In this document: in pieces, positions 9,324 through 17,859 of the stretch
Numbering within the stretch: the first letter of the stretch is position 1
How the letters are laid out: each line of letters starts with the position of its first letter
Source of the DNA: Flavobacterium sp.
GTDB taxonomy: Bacteria; Bacteroidota; Bacteroidia; Flavobacteriales; Flavobacteriaceae
Direction: 5' to 3'
Length of the DNA stretch: 64,000 nt
Assembly: GCA_014379405.1 (NCBI GenBank)
Contig: JACMLU010000018.1
Location: 62,001-126,000 of the forward strand
Notes under the pieces: model-generated
The model's database searches: none
Seen by the model: only the letters and a program-made list of their open reading frames with translations
What the model was told of the DNA's origin: nothing
Program-made: the position numbers and the translations under genes

Positions 9324-9377
9324 AAAATTTAATTTTTATATAAATCTTCAGCGAACAAAAACACTAAAGTAAGGGTG

Positions 9378-9408
9378 CAAACGTACTATAATGATATTGA
9401 AAAAACAA
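9378..9408 (-). promoter_or_regulatory. Predicted hppA promoter
   Basis: On the minus strand TTG, 20 bases, then TACGTTTG: a match to the Bacteroidota -33/-7 consensus TTG/TAnnTTTG. The -7 box ends about 55 bases before the hppA ATG. Confidence 0.6.
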
Positions 9409-9615
9409 TACTCCATTCCAATAATATTGCTATTTATTAAAAAATACTGTGTTAAAATTATTCAATACCAAACGAACAGCAATGTTTGCTTTTAATTTGA
9501 CAAAACCACCCTATGTAATTAGCTATAAAAGAGAATTGTTTTTATACTGTAATCCAATCAGTATCTTCATTTCCTAGTGAATTATAAACTTAGAAACTTG
9601 AAGGAATCTAGTAAA
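9409..9615. other. Intergenic stretch without visible gene
   Basis: Between the hppA promoter and the terminator of the next minus-strand gene. AT-rich, with stops in all frames. I see no RNA gene or repeat in it. Confidence 0.5.
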
Positions 9616-9651
9616 AAAAAAAGCAACACTCCGAGAAGTATTGCTTTTTAA
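9616..9651 (-). terminator. Terminator of the T9SS cargo gene
   Basis: AAAAAGCAA ... TTGCTTTTT arms around a loop of about 14 bases, with a T-run on the minus strand after the hairpin, 18 bases behind the stop codon. Confidence 0.65.
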
Positions 9652-9668
9652 ATAAAATCTTGCTTTTA

Positions 9669-10520
9669 TTATTTTTTAATCACTTTAGTTGTTGCGCTTC
9701 CTTGGCTAGAATTTACTTTAAACAAATAGATTCCAGAAGACAACTGATTAATGTTAATGGCATTTGAGGAATCCTCCAATTTTTGTTCCAAAATTTTTCT
9801 ACCATTGGTATCCGAAACTTCCAAATAGGCATTATCTAATTCCTGCGTATCAATAGTTACTTGACTTGTTGCAGGATTTGGATAAATGTTAATTTTAGAA
9901 CTTATCTCAAAATCATTTACGCCCAAAACTGGAGAACTTACTTTAATAGAATTGATGCTATGATTCGTTGCAGATTGATTGCCTAAATAACCACCTGAAG
10001 TGATATAAAATCTAACTTCATCTACATTGTCAAATACAGAAGTTAAAGTAATCGTCTTAGGAGTATAAGTGACACTATATCCATCAAAAGTAGTCGAAGC
10101 CACTTCAATACCATTTCTATATCCTTTTACAGTATTTGTAAATGATGCTGATTCTCCCCAATTCAAATAAACAAATTGATTGAGATCAAACTCGCTACCA
10201 CTAACCGATTTAATTGCCATTCCTTTTGTACCTGCATTATTTTGGTTGGTTATACCGGTAAAAGAACCCGAAGCATGAAAAACAGCCCCTTGCCACGACA
10301 AAGGGGTTGTAAATGCTCCGTTTACATCAGAAATATTATAAATCTGGATTTCGATATCGGATATATTCACGGAACCGCCATCTCCATCTGTGGCTCTATT
10401 ATCAGAGGATATGTTTGTATCGCTAGTAAATGTAAGGGTTGGAGCCGAGCTAAGCGTTTGAGCTGATGCAAACTTAAAACTAGAAATCATTAGTAGAACA
10501 AAAAAGTAATTTTTTATCAT
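9669..10520 (-). CDS. Secreted protein with T9SS type A sorting domain
   Basis: 283 residues: signal peptide (about 1-20, ending SAQ), a central beta-rich domain (about 25-195) that I do not recognise, and a C-terminal sorting domain (about 208-283) with INIYPNPATSQVTI, GRKILEQ, ININQLSSGIYLFKV and a basic end (KVIKK). That end is the type A signal for export through the type IX secretion system and attachment or release at the surface. Single-gene unit with its own terminator and a TATATTTG box upstream at 10549-10556. The central domain mentions no catalytic motif that I can see. porT, a T9SS component, is encoded at 22.9 kb. Confidence 0.88.
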   Translation of the reverse strand: MIKNYFFVLLMISSFKFASAQTLSSAPTLTFTSDTNISSDNRATDGDGGSVNISDIEIQIYNISDVNGAFTTPLSWQGAVFHASGSFTGITNQNNAGTKGMAIKSVSGSEFDLNQFVYLNWGESASFTNTVKGYRNGIEVASTTFDGYSVTYTPKTITLTSVFDNVDEVRFYITSGGYLGNQSATNHSINSIKVSSPVLGVNDFEISSKINIYPNPATSQVTIDTQELDNAYLEVSDTNGRKILEQKLEDSSNAININQLSSGIYLFKVNSSQGSATTKVIKK

Positions 10521-10548
10521 AGTAAAAGGGGAATTAGATTAGTAAGCC

Positions 10549-10556
10549 CAAATATA
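10549..10556 (-). promoter_or_regulatory. Predicted -7 box of the T9SS cargo gene
   Basis: Minus strand TATATTTG, a full match to TAnnTTTG, 28 bases before the ATG. No TTG is found at the usual distance upstream. Confidence 0.4.
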
Positions 10557-10561
10557 ATACT

Positions 10562-10597
10562 AAAAAAAATGCTCCTAAAAATTTAGAAGCATTTTTA
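10562..10597 (-). terminator. Terminator of ppa
   Basis: AAAAATGCT-CTAAA / TTTAG-AGCATTTTT hairpin with one mismatch and a T-run on the minus strand, directly behind the ppa stop codon. It also overlaps the region upstream of the next gene's -7 box. Confidence 0.75.
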
Positions 10598-10615
10598 ATA
10601 ATTTTATTATTTTTC

Positions 10616-11146
10616 TTATTTGATACTGAACAAACCATCTGGTTTATTTTCAATTTGATTGAAACGATCGGTACACTCTTTTATAATTGAGAATGCTTCA
10701 TTTACATCACCCCAACCTTCTACATCGACTACTTTATTTTCTAAATCTTTATAAACTTGAAAGAAATGTTCGATTTCTTTCAATAAATGCGGATTAATAT
10801 CTGATAAATTCGCCAATGAACTCCAAATTGGATCTGAAACAGGAACACAAATAATTTTGTCATCCGGTCCTTTATCATCTGCCATATGGAAAACACCAAT
10901 TGGTTTTACTTCCATCACACAACCCGGAAAAGTAGGCTCGTTAATTAAAACTAAAACGTCCAAAGGGTCACCGTCCATAGCCAAAGTTTCAGGGAAAAAT
11001 CCGTAATCTGCTGGATACATCATAGAAGAGAACAACATTCTATCGAAACGTATTCTTTTTATTTCAAAATCATATTCATATTTATTTCTACTTCCTCTTG
11101 GAATTTCGATTAACACATCGAAAGTTGTTATTTTGTCTGCTGCCAT
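10616..11146 (-). CDS. ppa: Inorganic pyrophosphatase, soluble family I
   Basis: 176-residue cytoplasmic enzyme hydrolysing PPi to two phosphates. Family I motifs are clear: IEIPRGSRNKYEYD near residues 13-26, YPADYGFFPET near 44-54 and the metal-binding DGDPLDVLVL near 58-67. Length matches the bacterial family. The start follows a well-placed promoter at 11180-11209. The membrane pyrophosphatase hppA lies 1.3 kb further on the same strand, so both PPi sinks of the cell are encoded close together, each with its own promoter. Confidence 0.97.
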   Translation of the reverse strand: MAADKITTFDVLIEIPRGSRNKYEYDFEIKRIRFDRMLFSSMMYPADYGFFPETLAMDGDPLDVLVLINEPTFPGCVMEVKPIGVFHMADDKGPDDKIICVPVSDPIWSSLANLSDINPHLLKEIEHFFQVYKDLENKVVDVEGWGDVNEAFSIIKECTDRFNQIENKPDGLFSIK

Positions 11147-11179
11147 TTTTGGTTTTTTTATTTTCTAAATTTGTGTTTG

Positions 11180-11209
11180 CAAACTTAAATAAACTTTAGG
11201 TTTTCACAA
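11180..11209 (-). promoter_or_regulatory. Predicted ppa promoter
   Basis: Minus strand TTG, 19 bases, TAAGTTTG: full match to the Bacteroidota consensus, with the -7 box 33 bases from the ATG. Confidence 0.65.
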
Positions 11210-11257
11210 TGAAAAACTAGCTTTATCATTCATTACGATTTCGATATTGTTTATAAA

Positions 11258-11860
11258 TCAGTAAACTACCTTCCTATTCCTTTTATTCAAGTAATAATGC
11301 CATAATAAAAAGGTTGCCACAGAACGATACGGACTCCATTTTGCCACATAATTTTCCATTTCTAGTTTGTCGTGAATATCGAGTAACTCTTTTATGGTGT
11401 TTTTGACAGCAATATCGCCCAGCGGAATAATATCTGGCGCTTGAAGCGAAAACATCAAATAAATGTCGATTGTCCAGTTGCCAATTCCCTTGATTTGGAT
11501 TAATTCCTCTCGAACTTGTTCAGACGATTTGGTTGCTAAACTCTCAATATCAATTTCGTTGTGAATTATCGAATGGGATAAAGCTTTTATATAAGAAGTT
11601 TTTTGCCGGCTTACGCCAATGTTTCTATAATCTTCATCCGAAATAGTAATAAGTGATTCCGGTTGAAAATTTATTTCTTTGGCTTTGAGTTTAAGAAAAG
11701 TGGCTTTGGCTGAATCTATGGAAACTTGTTGTTCCAGAATTAATAGTACCAAAGTTTCGAAACCTTGTGGCCGTTTTGGAATTGTTGGCATTCCATATTT
11801 TTCGACAATCTGTTTGAAAACGGTTTCTTTATCTGAAAGATACTGGATGGCTTCTTGCAT
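11258..11860 (-). CDS. AlkA-like DNA-3-methyladenine glycosylase
   Basis: 200-residue HhH-GPD superfamily base-excision repair glycosylase. The helix-hairpin-helix is IKGIGNWT (123-130), followed by the catalytic-region PLGDIAVKN with the expected Asp at residue 149. The N-terminal part (ILEQQVSIDSAKATF) matches the family's helical core. It is shorter than E. coli AlkA and lacks the N-terminal extra domain, as in many compact relatives. There is no Cys cluster for an iron-sulfur centre, so it is not a Nth/MutY type. Encoded downstream of the inverted-repeat element at 11911-12013. Confidence 0.88.
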   Translation of the reverse strand: MQEAIQYLSDKETVFKQIVEKYGMPTIPKRPQGFETLVLLILEQQVSIDSAKATFLKLKAKEINFQPESLITISDEDYRNIGVSRQKTSYIKALSHSIIHNEIDIESLATKSSEQVREELIQIKGIGNWTIDIYLMFSLQAPDIIPLGDIAVKNTIKELLDIHDKLEMENYVAKWSPYRSVATFLLWHYYLNKRNRKVVY

Positions 11861-11910
11861 AATTTCGTTTTTTAGCCCTGATGGAAATGGAAAGCCTTTT
11901 AAAAAAAGTT

Positions 11911-12013
11911 AACCACAAATTACACAAAATTACACAAATTTATAACCCAATCAAATCGAATAATTGATACAAATTCATTTTAAATAGCAATGAAATTTGT
12001 GTAATTTGTGGTT
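11911..12013. repeat. Inverted-repeat element AACCACRAATTACACAAA, copy 1
   Basis: Left end AACCACAAATTACACAAA (11911-11928) is complementary to the right end TTTGTGTAATTTGTGGTT (11996-12013). The left arm has a partial duplication (ATTACACAA twice). The 103-base element lies between alkA and the DUF5686 gene and has no coding capacity. A diverged copy lies at 38132-38240. Confidence 0.65.
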
Positions 12014-12060
12014 GAAAATTTTAATAGCGAATGCCCGGAAACACACAGCAGGATTGGCTT

Positions 12061-14547
12061 CTAAAAATGAAATCCTAACGAAATTTTGACTGCAAATTTA
12101 TTGGCATCCGGCATTTCGAGATAGTTTCCTCTCCACGAAAAATCGACACGGAAAAACTTGAAAATATTTCCAACTCCTGCGCTGTATTCCCAATACACTT
12201 TATCGGGCGCATTGTAAACCATTTCAGAAGCATTTATCGCTCTGTTTTCATCAGAAACAGTTCCGTAAATCGTTTTAAAACCAATGTTTTCACGCCAATT
12301 GAGCTTTCGCATAAAAGGAATTCTACCAAAAAATCGTCCGTGAAAATCGTGATCCCACTTAAAAGTCACATATTGATCGGTCACAAATTCATAGAATTGA
12401 AGATTGCTGAAGGTGTTTGAAATATCAAAAACAGATTGATTTCCTGGAACGACACTCATCAATCCTAGTGGAATGTATCCAAATGTTTTGCCCATTTCGA
12501 CAGTGATGTTTGTGCGTCCCAATGGCCCAATGATAATGGGCTGTTTGTAATACAACTGTAATTTTTTGTAATTGAAATCACTGGAAAACAAATTCTTGAA
12601 ACCTTGGCTATAGGTCAAAAAAATGGTGGTGTACGGATTGTCTGAAACATCTCTTTCCACACCAAAAGCAATCGGTATTCGGTTTGGCGTATATTCTATC
12701 TGAAGATTTACTTCCGATTGTTTGACCTCACTTTTCTTCGTGGTTTGAGACAAATCAGTGTAATAATCCAGACTAAATTCAGGACTCGCCGATTGCAACG
12801 TTCGATAGGAAACTCCGGTTCCAAAATTTAGATTTTTTACGGGTTCAATTTCCACTTGCAAATTGCTCAAATTGACGTTGGTCAATTTATTGTTACTACC
12901 TAACGTTAGTAGTCCCGAAGAGGCATAATTGCGCCCCAACAAATCATTTGAAGAGGTGAGAGAAGCTCCAATTTGTTCTATATCTCTTCGGTTTCCGGCT
13001 GATATGATGATTCTTTTTTTGTCGTTGACCATCCATTTTCCGGTAACTCCGTATTTGAATTTATCATCTTTAAATCCATAGGCAATATACGATTGCAATC
13101 GCCAAGGATCATTGGGACCAAAATACGTTCTTACTCCGGTTCGCAATCGCAATCCTTCGACAGAGTTTTGCCCAACAACAGCATAAATAGGTCCATAATC
13201 CAAATTTCCGAAATGTAGATACCCACTATCCAACACCTCTACCAAACTGTATAATCGCTGGAATTTTTTGACGGTTTGCAAGGTGTCAAGCATTTTATAA
13301 ACACCTTTTTCGTCCTTGGTCAATTTTTCGAAACGATTTTCTTCCCAAAATTCCTCGGTTTTATTATAAACTTCTTTGTCTAAATAATTGACTTCCTCTT
13401 TATAAAAATTCTCGGGTTTCTCGACGTTAAATTTATGGTCTCTGTAAAAAGTGGTTCGTTTTCCATAAACCCCTTTAGATTTGTCTTTTTTGTTTAAAGC
13501 AAAATCAGTCATCATATAATCTTTGGTCAAAAGAAAAACAGAATCATTCATTACTTCGAATTCCTGCTCGATATAAATATCTTTTACCCAGTTAATATTG
13601 GCACTTTTGGTAGCTGCCATATTGATATTTTTTATGGCATAAGTGGTATCGCTTACCCAAAAATCACCTTTAAAAGTCAATTCGTTTTTTCGCCTTGGAT
13701 AAAACACAATATTGTAACACCACTTTTTATCGATAAAAGCACTGTCTCTTAAAATATAATTATAAACATCAATTCCAGTTGTTGACAAAGGACTTGTAAA
13801 ACTTTTGTCGAAAAAAGTGAGGTGATTGTCATAAATATCAAAGTCCGAATACAAATCGTTTACAAAGGCTAAAATTTGTTGATTACCGTTAAATCCTGAA
13901 GTTTTATTGGCTTTAGTTTTTACTTTGACCTTTTTAAAATTATTGTCTCCATAAACATCCGACAAGGCTTCGTTTATAAAAATAGGCAAATAGGTTTTTC
14001 CTGTAATCTTCGAAGTATCTACATGTTTAAAAATAAATTCCATCCCTTTGAAGAGCTTCTTTTTCATATAAGCTGTATCAATGGTATTCAAGTCGAACTC
14101 AATCTTCTCGTATTTTTCCATTTGGTATTGCTTGAATAAATACAACCCGTTTTTGCGTCTTCTTTCCCAAATTTTTCTCAGAATATCCAGTGCTGGATTA
14201 TTTTTTTTGGACGTTTTTCCTGAATAAACCACCACTTCATTTAAACTCAAAATTTCGTTCAACTGAACAGTAATCTTGTATGTTACTGATTTCTCCAATA
14301 TAATTTCCTTGTCTGAAAAGCCTATCGAGGTAATTACAATCGCATTATAGGTTTTGGGAGACTCCAGATAAAAAATACCGTCTTCATTGGAAACGACACC
14401 TTCGCTCGAATTTTGGAAAGCGATATTTGCGAAAGGAACAGGATGATTTGATTTGTCTACAACAACACCACTAACTTTTGTTTGAGCAAAAAGAGGGATT
14501 GTTAAAGCAATTAAGAAGAATAAATTAATTAGAATTTTTTTTTTCAT
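12061..14547 (-). CDS. DUF5686 / carboxypeptidase-regulatory-like outer-membrane protein
   Basis: 828 residues from the ATG at 14547; an in-frame TTG two codons earlier is less likely. Signal peptide (about 1-21, ending LFAQ), a carboxypeptidase-regulatory-like beta-sandwich (about 24-105, with VSNEDGIFYLES and LNEVVVYSG), then the long DUF5686 region (about 115-500, with ALDILRKIWERR), and a C-terminal half with alternating strands typical of an outer-membrane barrel, ending in KISLGFHF with a terminal Phe. The family is Bacteroidota-specific and its role is not known. Single-gene context between pdhB and an intergenic repeat. Confidence 0.85.
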   Translation of the reverse strand: MKKKILINLFFLIALTIPLFAQTKVSGVVVDKSNHPVPFANIAFQNSSEGVVSNEDGIFYLESPKTYNAIVITSIGFSDKEIILEKSVTYKITVQLNEILSLNEVVVYSGKTSKKNNPALDILRKIWERRRKNGLYLFKQYQMEKYEKIEFDLNTIDTAYMKKKLFKGMEFIFKHVDTSKITGKTYLPIFINEALSDVYGDNNFKKVKVKTKANKTSGFNGNQQILAFVNDLYSDFDIYDNHLTFFDKSFTSPLSTTGIDVYNYILRDSAFIDKKWCYNIVFYPRRKNELTFKGDFWVSDTTYAIKNINMAATKSANINWVKDIYIEQEFEVMNDSVFLLTKDYMMTDFALNKKDKSKGVYGKRTTFYRDHKFNVEKPENFYKEEVNYLDKEVYNKTEEFWEENRFEKLTKDEKGVYKMLDTLQTVKKFQRLYSLVEVLDSGYLHFGNLDYGPIYAVVGQNSVEGLRLRTGVRTYFGPNDPWRLQSYIAYGFKDDKFKYGVTGKWMVNDKKRIIISAGNRRDIEQIGASLTSSNDLLGRNYASSGLLTLGSNNKLTNVNLSNLQVEIEPVKNLNFGTGVSYRTLQSASPEFSLDYYTDLSQTTKKSEVKQSEVNLQIEYTPNRIPIAFGVERDVSDNPYTTIFLTYSQGFKNLFSSDFNYKKLQLYYKQPIIIGPLGRTNITVEMGKTFGYIPLGLMSVVPGNQSVFDISNTFSNLQFYEFVTDQYVTFKWDHDFHGRFFGRIPFMRKLNWRENIGFKTIYGTVSDENRAINASEMVYNAPDKVYWEYSAGVGNIFKFFRVDFSWRGNYLEMPDANKFAVKISLGFHF

Positions 14548-14557
14548 AATCAAAAAA

Positions 14558-14593
14558 AAACTTCATCGAATTTAGAATTCTGATGAAGTTTCA
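14558..14593 (-). terminator. Terminator of pdhB
   Basis: Minus strand AAACTTCATC ... GATGAAGTTT with AATT/AATT inner pairs, followed by a long T-run. It lies 72 bases behind the pdhB stop. Confidence 0.8.
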
Positions 14594-14664
14594 AATATAG
14601 TTAATTCGATAAAGAATTGTGCAGATTTTAACATTTCGAAACCGAAAATTTTTAAAATCAACAA

Positions 14665-15645
14665 TTATTTTTTATACAATACTTTTTTTACTGCTTTTAC
14701 AACGTCGGCAGCATCTGGCAACCATTCTTTAAGCAAAACTGGAGAGTAAGGCGCAGGAGTGTCGGCAGTGGTAATACGTTGTATTGGAGCATCTAGAAAA
14801 TCGAAAGCGCGTTCTTGAACCATATACGTAATTTCAGAAGAAACACTTGCAAAAGGCCAAGCTTCTTCAAGAATTACCAATCTATTTGTTTTTTTAACCG
14901 AAGTTAAAATCGTTTCATTATCCATTGGACGAACAGTTCTTAAATCGATAATTTCACAAGAGATTCCTTCTTTTGCCAATTCATCAGCAGCAATGAAAGC
15001 TTCTTTGATAATTTTTCCAAAAGAAACAATAGTTACATCTGTACCTTCACGTTTTACATCGGCAAGACCAATTGGAATTGTGTATTCTCCGTCTGGCACT
15101 TCTCCTTTGTCACCATACATTTGCTCTGATTCCATAAAAATAACAGGATCATTATCGCGAATAGCTGATTTCAAAAGTCCTTTAGCATCATAAACATTCG
15201 ATGGAACCACTACTTTAAGACCTGGCGTGTTAGCAAACCAGTTTTCCAAAGCTTGTGAGTGGGTTGCTCCCAATTGTCCTGCAGAAGCTGTTGGCCCACG
15301 AAAAACGATAGGAACATTAAATTGTCCTCCAGTCATTTGACGGATTTTGGCAGCATTATTTATAATCTGATCGATACCAACCAAGGCAAAGTTGAAAGTC
15401 ATATATTCTACAATCGGTCTGCAACCATTCATCGCTGAACCCACCGCAATTCCAGTAAAACCAAGTTCAGCAATAGGAGTATCAATTACTCTTTTTTCAC
15501 CAAATTCTGCAAGCATTCCTTTTGAAGCTTTGTAAGCACCGTTGTATTCGGCTACCTCTTCACCCATTAAATATATTGACTCGTCGCGACGCATTTCTTC
15601 GCTCATCGCTTCGCAAATAGCCTCTCTAAATTGTATCGTTCTCAT
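14665..15645 (-). CDS. pdhB: Pyruvate dehydrogenase E1 component, beta subunit
   Basis: 326-residue thiamine-diphosphate-binding beta subunit of the heterotetrameric E1 of pyruvate dehydrogenase. Diagnostic segments: MGEEVAEYNGAYKASKG (about 27-43), the TPIAELGFTGIAVG segment with the ThDP-contacting Glu, PIVFRGPTASAGQLGATHSQ, and the C-terminal transketolase domain with DLRTVRPMD and EEAWPFASVSSEI. The context has no alpha subunit or E2 gene: the gene stands alone between a terminator and the divergent etfBA genes. A close alternative is a branched-chain 2-oxoacid dehydrogenase E1 beta, but the sequence fits PdhB better. Confidence 0.93.
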   Translation of the reverse strand: MRTIQFREAICEAMSEEMRRDESIYLMGEEVAEYNGAYKASKGMLAEFGEKRVIDTPIAELGFTGIAVGSAMNGCRPIVEYMTFNFALVGIDQIINNAAKIRQMTGGQFNVPIVFRGPTASAGQLGATHSQALENWFANTPGLKVVVPSNVYDAKGLLKSAIRDNDPVIFMESEQMYGDKGEVPDGEYTIPIGLADVKREGTDVTIVSFGKIIKEAFIAADELAKEGISCEIIDLRTVRPMDNETILTSVKKTNRLVILEEAWPFASVSSEITYMVQERAFDFLDAPIQRITTADTPAPYSPVLLKEWLPDAADVVKAVKKVLYKK

Positions 15646-15869
15646 ATTTTTTTGTTTGTGTGTAATTTTCGAATGGCAAAAATAAATATTTTATACCACT
15701 TAAATGCATAAATTTTGTTATAAAAAATAAAGAATAGAATCCCGCTATGCGCTTTGTCTAAGTTGATTTAAAAAAACAAGTTGAAATATCTTAAAATAAT
15801 TGAATTACGAAATCGTAATAGTTTTGTAAATATTATGCACGCATAGTATATTATTCCGAATATTTATTC

Positions 15870-15877
15870 TAATTTTG
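15870..15877 (+). promoter_or_regulatory. Predicted -7 box for etfB
   Basis: TAATTTTG, a full match to TAnnTTTG, 28 bases before the etfB ATG. No correctly spaced TTG upstream. Confidence 0.4.
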
Positions 15878-15905
15878 CGAATCCAATTTAGAAAAATTCC
15901 AAATT

Positions 15906-16652
15906 ATGAAAATATTAGTTTGCATCAGTCACGTTCCTGATACTACTTCAAAAATTAATTTTGCCAACGATGATTCTCAATTTGACACCAATGGCGTTTC
16001 GTTTGTAATCAATCCGAATGACGAATTTGGCTTGACTCGTGGAATCTGGTTTCAAGAACAACAAGGCGCAACGATTACCGTTGTCAACGTTGGTGGTCCA
16101 GAAACTGAACCAACATTAAGAAAAGCTTTGGCTATTGGAGCAAACGAAGCCATTCGTGTCAACGCCAATCCAACAGATAGCTTCTTTGTTGCCAAACAAT
16201 TGGCCGAAGTGATAAAAAATGGCGCTTATGACCTTGTAATTGCTGGTAAAGAATCTTTAGATTACAACGGAGGAATGGTTCCTGGAATGATAGCAGGAAT
16301 TTTGGGATATAATTTTCTAAATTCTTGTACCGAAATAACCGTTGATGGGACAAACGTAAAAGCCATTCGCGAAATTGATGGTGGTAGAGAAACCGTTTCA
16401 ACTGCTTTGCCTTTAATCATTGGTGGACAAAAAGGATTGGTTGAAGAAAAAGATTTACGAATTCCGAATATGAGAGGAATTATGACAGCCAGATCCAAAC
16501 CATTGACAGTAGTAGAAGCTGTTGACGCTCCAATAAATACCAAAGCAGTGAAATTTGAAAAACCGGCTCCAAAATCAGCAGTAAAATTAGTTGCCGCCGA
16601 TAATTTAGACGAATTAGTTAATTTATTACACAACGAAGCCAAAGTTATATAG
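15906..16652 (+). CDS. etfB: Electron transfer flavoprotein, beta subunit
   Basis: 248-residue small subunit of the cytoplasmic FAD/AMP heterodimer that collects electrons from acyl-CoA dehydrogenases. Recognisable parts are the N-terminal MKILVCISHVPDT, the AMP-binding fold segments NPNDEFGL and AGKESLDYNGG, and PLIIGGQKGLVEEKDLRIPN near residue 165. Length is normal. It is followed by etfA after a 74-base gap that holds a period-7 repeat. Both genes probably form one operon ended by the hairpin at 17720-17768. Confidence 0.95.
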   Translation: MKILVCISHVPDTTSKINFANDDSQFDTNGVSFVINPNDEFGLTRGIWFQEQQGATITVVNVGGPETEPTLRKALAIGANEAIRVNANPTDSFFVAKQLAEVIKNGAYDLVIAGKESLDYNGGMVPGMIAGILGYNFLNSCTEITVDGTNVKAIREIDGGRETVSTALPLIIGGQKGLVEEKDLRIPNMRGIMTARSKPLTVVEAVDAPINTKAVKFEKPAPKSAVKLVAADNLDELVNLLHNEAKVI

Positions 16653-16655
16653 TAA

Positions 16656-16718
16656 TCAGTGTTCAGTGTTCAGTATTCAGTGCGCAACTTGAAACTTTAA
16701 ACCTGAAACTTTAAACCA
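16656..16718. repeat. Period-7 degenerate tandem repeat between etfB and etfA
   Basis: Nine consecutive heptads: TCAGTGT, TCAGTGT, TCAGTAT, TCAGTGC, GCAACTT, GAAACTT, TAAACCT, GAAACTT, TAAACCA. Fills almost the whole gap between the etfB stop and the etfA start. Confidence 0.75.
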
Positions 16719-16726
16719 AAAATTCT

Positions 16727-17695
16727 ATGTCAATATTAATATACGCAGAATCAGCAGAAGGAAAATTCAGAAAAGTAGCTTTCGAATTGGCTTCTTATGC
16801 AAAAAAAGTAGCCGAATCATTAGGAACAACCGTTACTGCGGTAACTATAAACACAGGAGATGTTTCGGAATTATCAAAATACGGAGTTGATAAAGTCTTG
16901 AAAGTAACCAACGATAAATTAGCTGGTTTTTCGGCAAAAGCTTATGCCGACGTTATCAAACAAGCTGCTCAAAAAGAAGAAACTAAAGTAATTTTACTTT
17001 CATCAACTACCGACAGTATTTATCTTGCACCGCTAGTTGCTGTTTCTCTAGAAGCTGGTTTTGCTTCTAATGTAGTAGGTTTGCCGGTTAGCACTTCGCC
17101 ATTTCAAGTAAAAAGAAATGCCTTTTCAAACAAAGCTTTTAACATAACTGAAATTAACACCGAAGTCAAAATTTTAGGACTTGCCAAAAACTCTTACGGA
17201 ATTTTTGAAAGTGCATCAAATTTAGCCGAAGAAGATTTCAATCCAACCATTGGCGGCAATGATTTTGGAATAAAAACAGAATCAGTAGAAAAAGTTACCG
17301 GAAAAGTTTCTCTTGCCGATGCCGATATCGTGGTTTCAGCAGGTCGTGGTTTAAAAGGCCCTGAAAACTGGGGAATGATTGAAGAATTGGCCGAAGTTCT
17401 TGGAGCTGCAACTGCTTGTTCGAAACCAGTTTCTGATTTAGGTTGGAGACCTCACGGAGAACACGTAGGACAAACCGGAAAACCAGTTGCCGCCAATTTA
17501 TACATTGCCATCGGAATTTCGGGAGCGATTCAGCACATTGCGGGAATCAACTCCTCGAAAGTAAAAGTAGTCATCAACACAGATCCAGAAGCACCTTTCT
17601 TTAAAGTCGCCGACTATGGAATCGTTGGCGATGCATTTGATGTTGTACCACGATTAATCGAAAAACTAAAAGCATTTAAAGCGTCACATTCTTAA
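16727..17695 (+). CDS. etfA: Electron transfer flavoprotein, alpha subunit
   Basis: 322-residue FAD-binding large subunit, partner of etfB. The FAD domain is in the C-terminal half: VVSAGRGLKGPENW (about 205-218), the WRPHGEHVGQTGKPV segment (about 246-260), and IGISGAIQHIAGINSSK with the conserved His, then NTDPEAPFF. Length fits the family. The order etfB-etfA is the common one. The electron acceptor in the membrane (ETF:quinone oxidoreductase) is not encoded here. The transcription end is the hairpin directly downstream. Confidence 0.95.
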   Translation: MSILIYAESAEGKFRKVAFELASYAKKVAESLGTTVTAVTINTGDVSELSKYGVDKVLKVTNDKLAGFSAKAYADVIKQAAQKEETKVILLSSTTDSIYLAPLVAVSLEAGFASNVVGLPVSTSPFQVKRNAFSNKAFNITEINTEVKILGLAKNSYGIFESASNLAEEDFNPTIGGNDFGIKTESVEKVTGKVSLADADIVVSAGRGLKGPENWGMIEELAEVLGAATACSKPVSDLGWRPHGEHVGQTGKPVAANLYIAIGISGAIQHIAGINSSKVKVVINTDPEAPFFKVADYGIVGDAFDVVPRLIEKLKAFKASHS

Positions 17696-17719
17696 TTTTA
17701 GAATTCGTTCCAAAAATAT

Positions 17720-17768
17720 AGCTACCTACAAACAAGATAATCGTATCTTTGCTTTAGGTGGCTTTTTT
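17720..17768 (+). terminator. Terminator of etfBA
   Basis: GCTACCTA pairs with TAGGTGGC (one G-T) and an inner AAGATA/TATCTT helix closes on an ATCG loop. A run of T follows. Confidence 0.8.
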
Positions 17769-17859
17769 GTTTCGTGTTTTTTGATTAAAATTGCACTTTT
17801 ATTTTTCATCAAAAAAAGCTGTAGATTCAAGGTGTCCTCTGCTTTCCAATTATTCAAAT

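Noticed and set aside
15646..15905. Riboswitch or small RNA in the pdhB-etfB gap
   Set aside because: AT-rich DNA with only a -7 box; no conserved motif or stable stem found by eye.
17791..17859. Upstream extension of the bifunctional nuclease frame
   Set aside because: The extra 23 residues overlap the stretch directly behind the etfA terminator and do not resemble the family; ATG at 17860 gives the standard N-terminus.
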